This document shows positions 1 through 9,157 of a stretch of 14,126 bases of DNA, in pieces. Position numbers and translations under genes: made by a program. The notes under the pieces were generated by a model. That model was not told the DNA's origin. It did no database searches and was given only the letters and a program-made list of their open reading frames with translations. Source of the stretch: Microtetraspora glauca (GTDB lineage: Bacteria; Actinomycetota; Actinomycetes; Streptomycetales; Streptomycetaceae); the NCBI GenBank assembly GCA_000721275.1, contig JOFO01000088.1, positions 1 to 14,126 of the forward strand. The letters are read 5' to 3'. Positions within the stretch are counted from its first letter, which is position 1; each line of letters opens with the position of its first letter.

Positions 1-3000
1 CTCCGGAAGCCCGGCCAACGCCTCACGCCAGTGCGCGAGTTCACGCCCCAGGACGGACTCCGGGTCGTCGGCCGCCCCGAGGACCCGCCGCTGCCAGACC
101 GCGTAGTCGGCGTACCGCACCTCCAGCGGCTCCAGCACCTCACCCCCGTACGCACGCTCCAGATCCGCGAAGAACACGTCGTTCGACAGCCCGTCCGTCG
201 CGATGTGGTGCAGCACGAGCGACAACACCGCCGAGCCGTCGGCGCGTTCGATGAGGGTCGCCCGGAGCGGGAGGTCGGCCGCCAGGTCGAAGACGCGGCC
301 GGCGGCCTCGTCCAGGGCCGCGTCCAGCTCGGCGCCGGACGTGACGGCGACGCGCTCCAGGGTGAGGCGGGCCCGCTCGGCGGGGAGCACGCGCTGGTAC
401 GGCTCGCCGTCGACGGCCTCGAAGACGGTGCGCAGCGGGGCGTGCCTCTCGATCACGGCGCCGAGGGCGGCCTCCAGGGCGCCGGCGTCGATGCCGTGCT
501 CCAGGCGGATCGTCATCGGCACGTTGTACGCGGCGCTGCCCCCGTCCAGCTGGGACAGCAGCCACAGTCGGCGCTGCGCGTACGACGCCGGCGGCAACCC
601 GCTCTCCGCCTCCGCCTCCCCCGCGACCGGCGGCGGGAGCTGCGAGCCCAGGGCGCCCTGCTCGGCGATCAGCTCGGCGAGGCCGGCGACCGTGGGCCGG
701 CCGAAGACGTCGCGGATGGTCAGGCGGACGCCGAGCAGTTCGGCGATGCGGTTGGTCAGCCGGGCGGCGAGGAGGGAGTGCCCGCCGAGGGCGAAGAAGC
801 TGTCGTCGATGCCGACTTCCGCCGTGTCCAGGGTGAGGGCGAAGAGCGCGGCGAGGGTTTCCTCGGTGCGGTCGCGCGGGGCGCGCCGGGCGGCGGAGGC
901 CGCGGTGTCGGGGGCGGGGAGGGCGCGTTTGTCGATCTTGCCGTTGGGGGTGACGGGCAGGCGGTCGAGGACGGTGACGTAGGTGGGGACGAGGTGCTCG
1001 GGGAGGCGGTCGGCGACGTGCCGACGGAACGCCTCCGGGTCGGGGGCGGTGGGGGCGGTGTCGAGGACGAGGTACGCGGCCAGGCGCTGCTGGTGGACGG
1101 TGACGACGGCCTGGGTGACGTCGGGGTGGGTGAGGAGCGCGGCCTCGGTCTCGCCGGGTTCGATGCGGAAGCCGCGGATCTTGATCTGGTCGTCGGCCCG
1201 GCCCTCGTAGACGAGGCGGCCTCCGGCGTCGAAGTGGACGAGGTCGCCGGTGCGGTAGAGGCGGGCGCCGGCGGGGCCGAAGGGGTCGGGGACGAAGCGG
1301 GCGGCCGTGAGGTCGGGGCGGCCGAGGTAGCCGTGGGCCAGGCCCTCGCCGCCGACGTACAGCTCGCCGGTGACGCCGGGCGGGCAGAGGTTCAGCCAGG
1401 GGTCGAGGACGTAGGCGGGCTTGTTGGCGAGCGGGGTGCCGACGGGGACGACCGCGTGCGGCGCCTCGGCCGGTTCGACGGCGTGCGTGGTGGCGAAGAT
1501 CATCACCTCGGCGGGGCCGTACCCGTTGAGGACGGTGATGCCGGGCTTGAGCCGCTGGAGCTTGTGGACGTGGGCCGGGGAGGCGGCCTCGCCGACGGTG
1601 AAGGCGGTGGTGACGGTCTCGAAGGCCTCGGGGTGCTCGTCGGTCAGGTAGTTGAAGAGCGTCGCGGACAGCAGGAGCGTGGTGACGCCGTGGCGGCGGG
1701 CGAGCTCGGCGACGAGGGCGGGTTCGGGCTTCTGGCCGGGCTGGAGGACGGCGGTGCCGCCGTGCAGGAGGGCGCCCCAGAACTCCAGACTGAAGGCGTC
1801 CCAGGAGACCGGCGAGCTCTGGAGCCAGACCTGGCCGGGGCCGGTGGGGAGGTACGGCTGGCCGAGGAGGGTGGCGACGAGGTTGCGGTGCGAGGACAGG
1901 ATGGCCTTGGGGCGGCCGGTCGAGCCCGAGGTGAACATGAGGCAGGCGGGGTCGTCGGGGCTGATGTGGACGCCCGGAGCCGATGCGGAGTCGGGGCCGG
2001 TCCGCGCGTCCGGGGCGGCGTCCGCGTCGGCGGCAGCGTCGGCGCCGGCAACGTCCGTGTGCGTGGTGGTCCAGGTGCCGGTGAGGCGGTCCGCGAGGCC
2101 GGGGCGGGTGACGAGGTGGGTGATGCCGGCGTCGGCGGCGGCCGAACGCAGGCGCTCGTCGGGGAAGTCGGGGTCGAGGAGGACGTGGGCGGCGCCCGTC
2201 TTGAGGACGGCGAGGAGGGCGACGGAGAAGGGGACGCCGCGTTCCAGGAGGACGCCGGCGAGCTGTCCGCGGCCCAGGCCCCGGTCGGCGAGGCGGCGGG
2301 CGAGCCGGTTCGCGGCGGCGTCCAGCGCGGCGTACGTGACGGGGCCGTCCGCGTCGACGAGGGCGGTGCGGTCGGGGTGGAGCCGTACCCGCTCCTCGAA
2401 GCGGGCGACCAGGGTCGTCCCGGTCGGCGGCGCGACCGGTCCCGCCCAGTCGCGGGTGAGGAGGGTGCGCTCCTCGGGGCGGAGGACGTCGAGGTCGGCG
2501 ACCCGGCGGGCACCGGGGGCCTCCTCGTCGAGGACGGCGGTGAGGAAGGCGGCGAAGCGGTCCTGGTGGGCCGCGGTGAGGACGGGGTCGACGTCCTCGA
2601 CGGGGGTGTCGAAGTCGATGCGGAGGCCGTGGGCGGCGCCGAGGTCGAGGACGGCGACGTTCAGGTCGTCGACCGGGCCGTTGGAGACGTTGTGGTTGAC
2701 CGTGGGGTGGCCGCCGACGGTCAGGTCGGCGTGGAAGCCCATGATGTTGAGGACGGGCGAGGCGAGCCGGCGGTCCGCGCCGGCGTCCCGGCACAGCTCC
2801 TCGTAGCGGGTCCGCTGGTGGCGCAGCCCGTGCTTGACCGCGGCGGCCGTGGCGCGCAGCAGTTCGCCGAAGGTGTCGTCGGGGCGGATCCGCAGCCGGA
2901 GCGGGACGATGTTGGACGCCATGCCGGGGGTGCTGCGGGCGGCGCGGGTGGTGCGGCCGGTGACCGGGAGGGCGAGGACGAGTTCGTCGCGGGCGGTGAC

Positions 3001-3834
3001 GCGGTGCAGGTAGACGCCGAACAGGGCGATGAGGAAGACGGACCAGTTCACCCGCTCGGCGCGGGCGGCGGCGCGGAGGCGTTCCGCGTCGGCGGCGCTC
3101 ACGCGGACGCTGCGGCGGGAGAACGGCAGAGCGCCGTGGGCGGCGGGTGCGCGGTCGCGGCCCCGGACGAGTCCGGTGGGGGCGTCGGGGGCGCCGGCGA
3201 GGTGGTCGCGCCAGGCGGCGAGGTCGGCGGCCGCGTCGGCGGAGGAGCGGTAGGCGGCGTCCTCCGCGAGGAGTTCGGCGAGGGAGCCGAACGGGGAGTC
3301 GCCCCAGGGCTCGCCGGCGACGGCCCGCTCGTACAGGTCGACGAGCCGGGCCAGGGCCATGGAGACACCGACGCCGTCGACGACCAGGTGGTGGAAGCCG
3401 TAGAAGTAGAAGAAGCGGTCCTCGGCGAGCTTGACGAGCGCGCAGCGGACGGGGGCCTCGCCGGTGAGGTCGAAGGGCGCGCCGATGAGGCCGTCGATCA
3501 GCCGCCAGGCCGCCGCCTCCGGGTCGTCGGCGGCGCTGACGTCGTGGAACGGCAGGGTGCGGTCGCCCGCGTCGGGGTCGAGCAGCTGCCGGACCTCGTC
3601 GCCGTCCTCCTCGAAGCCCCGGATCCGCAGGAAGTCGGCCTCGTCGACCAGCCGCCGCCAGGCCGCCGCCATGAGGTCCGGGTCGACCGGACCGTTGATC
3701 TCCCGGCACTCGCCGACGTTGTACTTGACGCCGGTCGGGTCCAGGAGGTGGGCCGTCCAGATGTCCCGCTGGGCCACCGAGAGCGGCAGCCGCACGGCGG
3801 CCGGTGCGGGTGCGACGGGCGGGTCGAGCGGCAT
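1..3834 (-). CDS. Nonribosomal peptide synthetase, C-A-T-C, 3' end outside window
   Basis: Builds a peptide by adenylating one amino acid, holding it on a phosphopantetheine arm and condensing it. The frame is open for 1278 codons from ATG at 3834 to the window edge, with AGGAG upstream of the start. Condensation domain 1 spans about residues 12-440 with active site H148-H149-L-V-V-D153-G154. The adenylation domain spans about 465-975: A3 core T635-S-G-S-T-G640, A5 N770-G-Y-G-P-A-E776, and the catalytic A10 lysine K966 in NGKIDK. The carrier domain has LGGHS with the pantetheine serine at S1020. A second condensation domain starts near 1065 (H1209-H1210-I-A-T-D-G1215) and is cut by the edge. 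No epimerase is seen between T and C. Starting with a C domain means it receives an acyl or peptidyl group from another protein. An Ala/Asp-rich loop of about 28 residues precedes A3. The product is unknown. Confidence 0.95.
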   Translation of the reverse strand, partial: MPLDPPVAPAPAAVRLPLSVAQRDIWTAHLLDPTGVKYNVGECREINGPVDPDLMAAAWRRLVDEADFLRIRGFEEDGDEVRQLLDPDAGDRTLPFHDVSAADDPEAAAWRLIDGLIGAPFDLTGEAPVRCALVKLAEDRFFYFYGFHHLVVDGVGVSMALARLVDLYERAVAGEPWGDSPFGSLAELLAEDAAYRSSADAAADLAAWRDHLAGAPDAPTGLVRGRDRAPAAHGALPFSRRSVRVSAADAERLRAAARAERVNWSVFLIALFGVYLHRVTARDELVLALPVTGRTTRAARSTPGMASNIVPLRLRIRPDDTFGELLRATAAAVKHGLRHQRTRYEELCRDAGADRRLASPVLNIMGFHADLTVGGHPTVNHNVSNGPVDDLNVAVLDLGAAHGLRIDFDTPVEDVDPVLTAAHQDRFAAFLTAVLDEEAPGARRVADLDVLRPEERTLLTRDWAGPVAPPTGTTLVARFEERVRLHPDRTALVDADGPVTYAALDAAANRLARRLADRGLGRGQLAGVLLERGVPFSVALLAVLKTGAAHVLLDPDFPDERLRSAAADAGITHLVTRPGLADRLTGTWTTTHTDVAGADAAADADAAPDARTGPDSASAPGVHISPDDPACLMFTSGSTGRPKAILSSHRNLVATLLGQPYLPTGPGQVWLQSSPVSWDAFSLEFWGALLHGGTAVLQPGQKPEPALVAELARRHGVTTLLLSATLFNYLTDEHPEAFETVTTAFTVGEAASPAHVHKLQRLKPGITVLNGYGPAEVMIFATTHAVEPAEAPHAVVPVGTPLANKPAYVLDPWLNLCPPGVTGELYVGGEGLAHGYLGRPDLTAARFVPDPFGPAGARLYRTGDLVHFDAGGRLVYEGRADDQIKIRGFRIEPGETEAALLTHPDVTQAVVTVHQQRLAAYLVLDTAPTAPDPEAFRRHVADRLPEHLVPTYVTVLDRLPVTPNGKIDKRALPAPDTAASAARRAPRDRTEETLAALFALTLDTAEVGIDDSFFALGGHSLLAARLTNRIAELLGVRLTIRDVFGRPTVAGLAELIAEQGALGSQLPPPVAGEAEAESGLPPASYAQRRLWLLSQLDGGSAAYNVPMTIRLEHGIDAGALEAALGAVIERHAPLRTVFEAVDGEPYQRVLPAERARLTLERVAVTSGAELDAALDEAAGRVFDLAADLPLRATLIERADGSAVLSLVLHHIATDGLSNDVFFADLERAYGGEVLEPLEVRYADYAVWQRRVLGAADDPESVLGRELAHWREALAGLPE

Positions 3835-3990
3835 GAGGGCTCCTGTGGGGGTCACGTCGGACGGGGGTGCCGACGGGCACGGGATGATGCGTACGGGGTC
3901 GGCCGGCAGGGGCCATACAACCCGTCCGCGGGGGCCCGGAGCGGCAGTTGCCCCCGGCGGTACGGCAGCGGATCGGCGGCGCTGCGGCAG
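3835..3990 (-). promoter_or_regulatory. Gap upstream of the NRPS gene, with its ribosome-binding site
   Basis: This 156-bp gap lies between the stop of the XRE/STAND regulator gene and the NRPS start. An AGGAG ribosome-binding site sits six bases upstream of the NRPS ATG. I see no convincing -35/-10 pair and no GATAG repeat. The NRPS may be cotranscribed with the regulator or have its own promoter here; the sequence does not decide. Confidence 0.4.
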
Positions 3991-5430
3991 TCAGGCGGCA
4001 GCGGGGGCGGCGGCCGGGGCTGCGGGCGCGTGCGCGGGAGCGGCGAGGGCCCGGACGACGCGGAGGAGGCGAAAGGCGGAGCGGCCGTGGTCGGTGCTCG
4101 GGCGGATGACACCGCCGATGAGCAGGGCGCGGACCATGCGCCCGCAGTCCGGGAGGGGGCGGCCGGTGAGCCGGACCACCTCGTCCAGGTCGAAGTCGGC
4201 GTCGGCGGTGGCGCACAGCCGGGCGACGAGGTCCCGGGGGCCGGCCGGCAGGCCGTCGAGGGCGCGGGTGACGCCGTCGCGGAGGTGCGAGCCGGAGGTG
4301 CCGTCGGAGAGGTGGTCCAGGAGCGGCGCCGGGTCCGTCTCGACGATGCCGCGGAGGGTGGGCAGGTCGCAGACGGTCAGCCAGGACGCGGCGGCGGCGA
4401 GGGCGAGGGGGTGCCCGTCGAGCCCGTACGCGACGCGGGCGACGTCGCCGAGGCTCCGCTCGTCCGCGACGATGTCGGGCCGCACCCGGCGGATCCGGCC
4501 GAGGAGGAACCGTACGGCGGGCGCGTCGGCGGGCGGCGGGCCGTCGGGGCGCGGGGCGTCCAGCGGCGCGAGGAGGAAGAGGCGTTCGCCGGGCACGTCC
4601 CAGGGGGTGTCGGCGGTGACGAGGACGCGGAGACCGGGCAGTTCGCGCAGGAGCCGGCTCAGCCGGACGGAGTCGAGGCGCGCGCAGTCCGCCCCGTCGA
4701 GGACGAGGAGCGCGTCGCGGTCGCCGAGCGCGGCGAGCAGTTCCGCGGGCGGCTGCGCGTCCGGGCCGCCGGAGCGGTCCGGGGTGCCGGCGGCGGCGTC
4801 GGGGCCGTAGGGGTGCCGCGTACCGGAGTCCGGGGCGTGCGGAGGGGCGGCGGGGCGGTCCGGGAGGCGCAGGTGGGCGGCGCAGGTGGCGGCGAGCGGG
4901 TCGCCGTCGTGGGGCAGGCAGTCGGAGGCCGCGCCGGGGGCGGTGTGCCAGAGGACGGGGAGGCCGGCGTCGTGGAGGCGGGCGGCGGTCTCCAGGGCGA
5001 GCCTGGTCTTGCCGACGCCGCTGAGTCCGACGACGGTGATCAGGCGCTCGGCGCCGGAGCGCAGTTCCTCGGCGAGGACGGTGGCCTCGGCCTGGCGGCC
5101 GGTCATCGGGTGCAGCGGGGCGGGAGGCGCGCACCGTTCCAGGAGCTGGTGGCGGCCGGTTGCGCCGTGGGGGGTCCGTCTCGCCGCGTCTTCGAGGGCG
5201 GCGCGGGCGCGGGGGCCGAGGCGGAGGCCGTCGGCTATCAGCCGGACGGTGTCGGCGCGGGGCCGGAGGGCCTTGCCCTTCTCCAGGTCGCGGATGGCGC
5301 GGACGCTGATGGTGGAGAGGTCCGCGAGCTCGCGCTGGGTGAGGCCGATGCGGAGGCGGTGTCCGCGGATGAGGGCGCCGATCGCGGCGGTGGCCGCCGA
5401 CGTGCCCTCGGGGGAGAGACCGGTCGTCAT
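3991..5430 (-). CDS. XRE-family HTH / NB-ARC-like STAND transcriptional regulator
   Basis: A 479-residue cytosolic regulator, probably an ATP-dependent DNA-binding switch for the adjacent NRPS. An XRE/Cro-type helix-turn-helix fills about residues 16-72 (LTQRELADLSTISVRAIRDLEKG). A P-loop ATPase follows, with Walker A G135-L-S-G-V-G-K141-T and a Walker B-like LLVLD ending at D245. Further on are a sensor-like LRVLVTAD stretch and the GHPLAL motif common to AfsR-type NB-ARC modules. The C terminus has a winged-helix-like region and an Ala/Pro tail, with no TPR array, so it is shorter than LuxR- or SARP-type STAND proteins. ATG at 5430 was chosen because GGGAG lies just upstream and the HTH starts soon after; the frame is open further upstream. 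It is co-directional with the NRPS gene. The ligand and target sites are unknown. Confidence 0.88.
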   Translation of the reverse strand: MTTGLSPEGTSAATAAIGALIRGHRLRIGLTQRELADLSTISVRAIRDLEKGKALRPRADTVRLIADGLRLGPRARAALEDAARRTPHGATGRHQLLERCAPPAPLHPMTGRQAEATVLAEELRSGAERLITVVGLSGVGKTRLALETAARLHDAGLPVLWHTAPGAASDCLPHDGDPLAATCAAHLRLPDRPAAPPHAPDSGTRHPYGPDAAAGTPDRSGGPDAQPPAELLAALGDRDALLVLDGADCARLDSVRLSRLLRELPGLRVLVTADTPWDVPGERLFLLAPLDAPRPDGPPPADAPAVRFLLGRIRRVRPDIVADERSLGDVARVAYGLDGHPLALAAAASWLTVCDLPTLRGIVETDPAPLLDHLSDGTSGSHLRDGVTRALDGLPAGPRDLVARLCATADADFDLDEVVRLTGRPLPDCGRMVRALLIGGVIRPSTDHGRSAFRLLRVVRALAAPAHAPAAPAAAPAAA

Positions 5431-5533
5431 GGAGTGCTCCCGCTGGTCAGGTGGGGGCGGGGCCGGGCGGCCGGCCTGGTCGGGGCCGGGCGCGGCGGCT
5501 CCTCGCCGTCTGCTGGCACCAGGTTCCGGGGGG

Positions 5534-5552
5534 CGCCTATCGACGGGGCATC
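5534..5552 (-). repeat. Degenerate 11-bp-period GATA-type pair facing the XRE/STAND gene
   Basis: Read on the minus strand, GATGCCCC (starting at 5552) is followed exactly 11 bases later by GATAGGCG (starting at 5541). The period matches that of the plus-strand pairs, but the first half is a weak match. It lies about 105 bases upstream of the XRE/STAND start, so it could be an operator for that gene. It could also be chance. Confidence 0.3.
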
Positions 5553-5594
5553 GCGTCACTAACCGTGCCAGGGGCCTCCGGAGGGGGTCACGGA

Positions 5595-5686
5595 GATAGC
5601 GGGAAAGGCAAGTCGGGCGGCCCGTGATAGCGGTCCGCGTGCCGGAGCGGGCGGAGGCGGTGCGGTGATAGCGGGGCGATAGGGCA
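5595..5686 (+). repeat. Four GATAG-type repeats, candidate SARP operator
   Basis: GATAGCGGG (5595), GATAGCGGT (5626), GATAGCGGG (5667) and GATAGGGCA (5678) lie in the same orientation. Their spacings are 31, 41 and 11 bases, close to whole helical turns. SARP regulators are known to bind heptamer direct repeats spaced by 11 bp or a multiple, so the 5667/5678 pair has the right form. A pair of the same form occurs upstream of the SnoaL-like gene. Binding by the local SARP is inferred; the XRE regulator is an alternative. Confidence 0.6.
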
Positions 5687-5799
5687 GCGGGCGGTGCGGT
5701 GAATCCGCCCCTTCCTAGCTTGGTGTCCAGAAGGAAACGACGCCCCGGACGGGGCCCGCGAAGGGCCCGCACGGAACCCGAGACGAGACGGAGAGTCCC

Positions 5800-5994
5800 A
5801 TGCAGAAGAAGACCACCGCCGCCCGCACCGCCCTCCGCGCCGCCGTCACCTCCGCCCTGGTCGTCCTGGTGACCGGCTTCGGCCTCCAGGCGAGCTGGGC
5901 CGACGACCCGGCGCCGGCCGCCGGCACCCCGGCGACGTCCTCCGTCCCCACCCCGACCCCGAGCCCCACCACCGACAACAACCCCTGGGACTGA
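5800..5994 (+). CDS. Small secreted peptide, 64 residues, candidate signal peptide precursor
   Basis: I do not recognise a named family. The N terminus is a classical Sec signal: basic head (residues 2-13, with K3, K4, R9 and R13), hydrophobic core at about 14-29 (AAVTSALVVLVTGFGL) and an A-S-W-A site with likely cleavage after A34. The exported part would be about 30 residues, acidic at its start (DD), rich in Pro, Thr and Ala, and ending in DNNPWD. There are no cysteines and no lipobox, so neither disulfides nor lipidation is expected. GGAGAG lies just upstream of the ATG. The gene is divergent from the XRE/STAND regulator and convergent with the SARP-TPR regulator, under a promoter with four GATAG-type repeats. 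A pheromone sensed by one regulator is possible; a cell-surface peptide is another option. Confidence 0.8.
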   Translation: MQKKTTAARTALRAAVTSALVVLVTGFGLQASWADDPAPAAGTPATSSVPTPTPSPTTDNNPWD

Positions 5995-6001
5995 CGCCCC
6001 C

Positions 6002-6022
6002 GCGTACGCGCCGTGCGTACGC
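6002..6022. terminator. Hairpin between convergent peptide and SARP genes
   Basis: Two copies of GCGTACGC (6002-6009 and 6015-6022) flank a five-base spacer and can form an 8-bp stem. They lie in the 100-bp gap between two convergent stop codons, where a bidirectional terminator would be expected. No U-tract follows, which is usual in Streptomyces. Each copy is itself palindromic, so a protein-binding role cannot be excluded. Confidence 0.5.
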
Positions 6023-6094
6023 CCCCTGTACGTCCCTCGTACGTCTCCGCGGCCCCCGGGCCCGTCCGCCCCGCCGGCTTCCGTGCGGAGGCGT

Positions 6095-9000
6095 TCAGCA
6101 GGCGCCGAGCAGCCGCTCCGCCTCCGCGAGTTCCCGTGTCATCCGCCGCTCGCGGAACACCTCGACCGCCGGCACCAGCAGCTCCCGCGCACGTCCCGGC
6201 GCGTCCGTCAGCAGCCGCGCCAGGTCCAGGCGTGCCAGCGCGCCCCCGCTGAAGTCCATGACCTGCTCCCGCGAGGAGACCGCGCGGTCGTAGAAGTCGC
6301 GGGCCCGGTCCGGCCGTCCCATCATCGCGAAGGCGTGGCCGAGGTCGCGCAGCAGGTGCCCCTCGCCGATGACGTCGCCCGAGTCCCGGCAGAGTTCGAG
6401 CACTTCCGTGAAGGTGAGGACCGCGAGGTCGCTCCTGCCCTGTTCGAGGAGGACCTGGCCGACCCGCCGCAGGGTGCGGGCCCGGCCGCCGGCGTAACCG
6501 ATGCCCTCGTAGATGTCGAGCGCTTCGTCGAGCTGCCTCTGGGCGAGGTCGATCTCGCCCTGCCGCATGCGGATGTGGGCGCTCTGGGTGAGGACGATGG
6601 CGCGGCCGACGACGTCGCCGGCGCGGTCGAAGTCCGCGAGGGAGCGGCGGTACAGCTCCAGGGCGGCCGTGTCGTCCCCGTCGGTCCGGGCGATCAGGGC
6701 CATGTCACGCCGGCAGAGCGCCTCGCCCATCGGCTCGTCGAGGGCCTGGAAGACATCGAGGGCGGAGGTGAGCGCCTGCCGGGCGGTGTCGTACTGGTTG
6801 CGGCTCATGTAGAGCGAGCCGAGGGAGGCGCGGATCGCGGCGGTGCCGCGGAGGTTGCCGGCCTTGCGGACGGCGGCGAGCGCGGTGAGGTGGGTCGACT
6901 CCCACAGGTCGTAGTGGCCGCGCACCTCGAAGAGGGTGACGAGCGAGGTCGCGAGGTCCCAGCTGAGGTCGTGCAGTCCCTCTTCGGCGGCGTGCCCGAC
7001 CATGCCGCAGAGCGCGGCCTGTTCGGCGTCGAGCCAGGCGAGCGGGTCGGCGAGGGCGTCGTCGGTGTACGGCGACGGCGGCTGCCAGCGCGGCGCGGTG
7101 CCGTGCAGCACGGTGAAGTCGCCCCCGTACACCTTGCGGTGCGCCTCCTCGGCGAGGTGCATCCAGCCGCCGGCCATGCGGGCGAAGGCGGCGCGGCGGA
7201 CCTCCGGCGGGTGCTGCGCGGCGAGCCGCTCGCGGGCGTAGACGCGGATGATCTCGTGGAAGCGGTAGCGGAAGCCGCCGCTGGGCTCGACGCCGGCGAC
7301 GTCGAGCATCTGCACGTCGACCAGCGGCTCCATCAGGTCGGAGGGGAAGGGCCGGTGGTCGTCGAGGAGCGCGCCGGCGAGCCAGCTGGGGAGCGTCGGC
7401 GCCTGCGCCATGCTGAGCAGCCGCAGCAGGCCCCCGTCCTCGGGGGCGAGTCCTTCGTAGGTGAGGGAGAGGCTGGCACGCATGGTCATCTCGCCGTGGG
7501 CGAGCTCGTCGAGCCGGTGCCGCTCGTTGGCGAGCCGCTGCACCATCGAGGCGAGGGTCCAGTGCGGGCGGGCGGCGAGGCGCGCGGCGACGATCCGGAG
7601 GGCGAGCGGCAGACGGCCGACGGTGCGGACCAGTGCCTCGGCGGCTGCGGCCTCGCCGGCGACGCGGTCGGCGCCGACGATGCGGGCGAGGAGTTCGAGG
7701 GCCTGGTCCTCGTCGAGGACGTCGAGCTCGACGCGGTGGGCGCCGGGGAGCGCGGTGAGGCGGGCGCGGCTGGTGACGAGGACGGCGCAGCCGCGGCTGC
7801 CGGGAAGCAGGGGGAGGACCTGGCCCTCGCCGGCGGCGTCGTCGAGGACGACGAGGACGCGCCGGGTGGAGAGGCGGGTGCGGTACATCTCGGCGCGCTC
7901 GTCGAGGGATTCGGGGATGAGCTGGCCGGGGATCCCGAGGGCGCGGAGGAAGCGGCCGAGGACCTCCACGGGGGTGGCCGGGGCGGCGGTGGTGCCGCGC
8001 AGGTCGCAGTAGAGCTGCCCGTCGGGGAAGCCGGTCTCGGCGAGGGCGTGGGCGACGTGGACGGCGAGGGTCGACTTGCCGGTGCCGGGCTTGCCGGTGA
8101 TGGCGGCGAGGCCGACGGTGCCGCGTCCGTCGCCGCCGCTGAGGGCCTTCTCCAGGGTGGCGAGCCGCTGTTCGTCGGCGACGAAGTCGGCTATGGCGGC
8201 GGGGAGTTGATGGGGAACGGTCTCATGGCGAATCGATTCAGCGGCGGGCGCGGGCGACGCCGTGCCGCGCGCCGCGGGCTCCCCGTCCGGCGCCTCGGGG
8301 CCGGGCGCGGCGGCGCCCCGGGCGAGCGGCGGGGCGGGGGCGGGGCGGGCCGCTGCGGGCGGCGGAAGCTCGCCCGCGAGGATGGCGGCTTCGAGGTCGC
8401 GCAGTTCGCGGCCGGGTTCGAGGCCGAGCTCGTCCGCGAGGTAGCGGCGGGCGGTCCGGAAGGCCTCCAGGGCCTCGGCCTGCCGGCCGGACCAGTAGAG
8501 GGCCTGGATGAGCTGGCCGTGCAGCTTCTCCCGCAGGGGGTGTTCGTGGGTGAGCCGCTGGAGTTCCCCCACGAGCCGGTCCTGGTGGCCGAGTTCGAGT
8601 TCGAGCCGGATGCGGAGCTCCACGGCGGCCAGGCGCTCCTCGTTGAGCTGCCGGGCCGCGTTGGCGAGCGGGCCGCTGTCGAGTCCGGTGAGGCAGTCGC
8701 CCTGCCAGAGCGTGACGGCGGATCTCAGGAGCCGGACCGCCTCCTCGCGGTCACCGCCCTCGCCGAGCGCGCGGGCGCGCTGCACCAGGCCCGTGAAGAG
8801 GGCGGCGTCGACGTTGCCGGCGTCGGTGTGGAGCACGTACCCGGGCGGCCGGGTCGTGAGGACGACCTCGCCGTCCGCGTCGACGAGCAGCTTCCGCAGC
8901 CGGGAGACGCAGATCTGCACCTGGGTCCTGGCCGTCTCCGGCGGGTTGTCCTCCCAGATGAGGTCGACCAACTGGCTGGTGCTCACGATCCTGTTGGTCT

Positions 9001-9157
9001 CCAGGAGGAGCGCGGCGAGGATCACCTCCTGCCGGCCGGGAGGCACCCGCAGCGGTCCGGCGGTGCCCTGCACCTGGAGCGGTCCGAGGACCCGGAAGGT
9101 GAGACGGGGCCCGCCCGGAACGTCCAGATCCGCTAACCCGCCGTCGGCAGCAGCCAC
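6095..9157 (-). CDS. AfsR-type SARP regulator (SARP-BTAD-NB-ARC-TPR)
   Basis: A 1020-residue transcriptional activator, similar in length to AfsR. Domains in order: OmpR-like winged-helix DNA-binding domain (about 19-105, starting LTFRVLGPLQV), bacterial transcriptional activation domain (about 112-258, ending YLADELGLEPGRELRDLE), Pro/Ala-rich linker (about 265-325), NB-ARC ATPase (about 335-610, Walker A GKPGTGK361-S and Walker B-like RVLVVLDDA), then TPR-like helical repeats (about 745-1010). GTG at 9157 was chosen because GGGGGAA lies just upstream; three in-frame GTGs lie 5' of it, to 9211, with poorer sites. Codon 8 (9136-9134) is TTA, read by the bldA tRNA. The gene is convergent with the secreted-peptide gene and divergent from the SnoaL-like gene, both with GATAG repeat pairs upstream. 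The TPR region could sense a ligand or partner. Whether it activates the NRPS is inferred. Confidence 0.93.
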   Translation of the reverse strand: MAAADGGLADLDVPGGPRLTFRVLGPLQVQGTAGPLRVPPGRQEVILAALLLETNRIVSTSQLVDLIWEDNPPETARTQVQICVSRLRKLLVDADGEVVLTTRPPGYVLHTDAGNVDAALFTGLVQRARALGEGGDREEAVRLLRSAVTLWQGDCLTGLDSGPLANAARQLNEERLAAVELRIRLELELGHQDRLVGELQRLTHEHPLREKLHGQLIQALYWSGRQAEALEAFRTARRYLADELGLEPGRELRDLEAAILAGELPPPAAARPAPAPPLARGAAAPGPEAPDGEPAARGTASPAPAAESIRHETVPHQLPAAIADFVADEQRLATLEKALSGGDGRGTVGLAAITGKPGTGKSTLAVHVAHALAETGFPDGQLYCDLRGTTAAPATPVEVLGRFLRALGIPGQLIPESLDERAEMYRTRLSTRRVLVVLDDAAGEGQVLPLLPGSRGCAVLVTSRARLTALPGAHRVELDVLDEDQALELLARIVGADRVAGEAAAAEALVRTVGRLPLALRIVAARLAARPHWTLASMVQRLANERHRLDELAHGEMTMRASLSLTYEGLAPEDGGLLRLLSMAQAPTLPSWLAGALLDDHRPFPSDLMEPLVDVQMLDVAGVEPSGGFRYRFHEIIRVYARERLAAQHPPEVRRAAFARMAGGWMHLAEEAHRKVYGGDFTVLHGTAPRWQPPSPYTDDALADPLAWLDAEQAALCGMVGHAAEEGLHDLSWDLATSLVTLFEVRGHYDLWESTHLTALAAVRKAGNLRGTAAIRASLGSLYMSRNQYDTARQALTSALDVFQALDEPMGEALCRRDMALIARTDGDDTAALELYRRSLADFDRAGDVVGRAIVLTQSAHIRMRQGEIDLAQRQLDEALDIYEGIGYAGGRARTLRRVGQVLLEQGRSDLAVLTFTEVLELCRDSGDVIGEGHLLRDLGHAFAMMGRPDRARDFYDRAVSSREQVMDFSGGALARLDLARLLTDAPGRARELLVPAVEVFRERRMTRELAEAERLLGAC

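Larger units (their letters stand above)
5431..5799. promoter_or_regulatory. Divergent regulatory region between XRE/STAND gene and secreted-peptide gene
   Basis: This 369-bp gap contains no credible gene. It holds the ribosome-binding sites of both flanking genes, four plus-strand GATAG-type repeats (5595-5686), a weaker minus-strand pair (5534-5552) and a 13-bp direct repeat (5656-5668 and 5690-5702). TAGCTT at 5716-5721 fits a -10 box for the peptide gene, with no clear -35. It lies 31 bp beyond the last repeat, farther than in classical SARP promoters. Confidence 0.6.

Noticed and set aside
140..5134. A 1664-codon open frame on the minus strand covering the same region
   Set aside because: It is an alternative frame of the NRPS and regulator genes, extremely rich in Arg and Pro, and crosses the boundary between two real genes.
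31..5562. A 1843-codon open frame on the plus strand opposite the NRPS and the XRE/STAND regulator
   Set aside because: It has no recognisable domain and a composition dominated by G, E, V, R and A. It mirrors GC-rich genes on the minus strand, where C-A-T-C and HTH/P-loop motifs are clear.
6083..9136. A 1017-codon plus-strand open frame opposite the SARP gene
   Set aside because: It is the antisense of the SARP gene, with no domain similarity and skewed composition.
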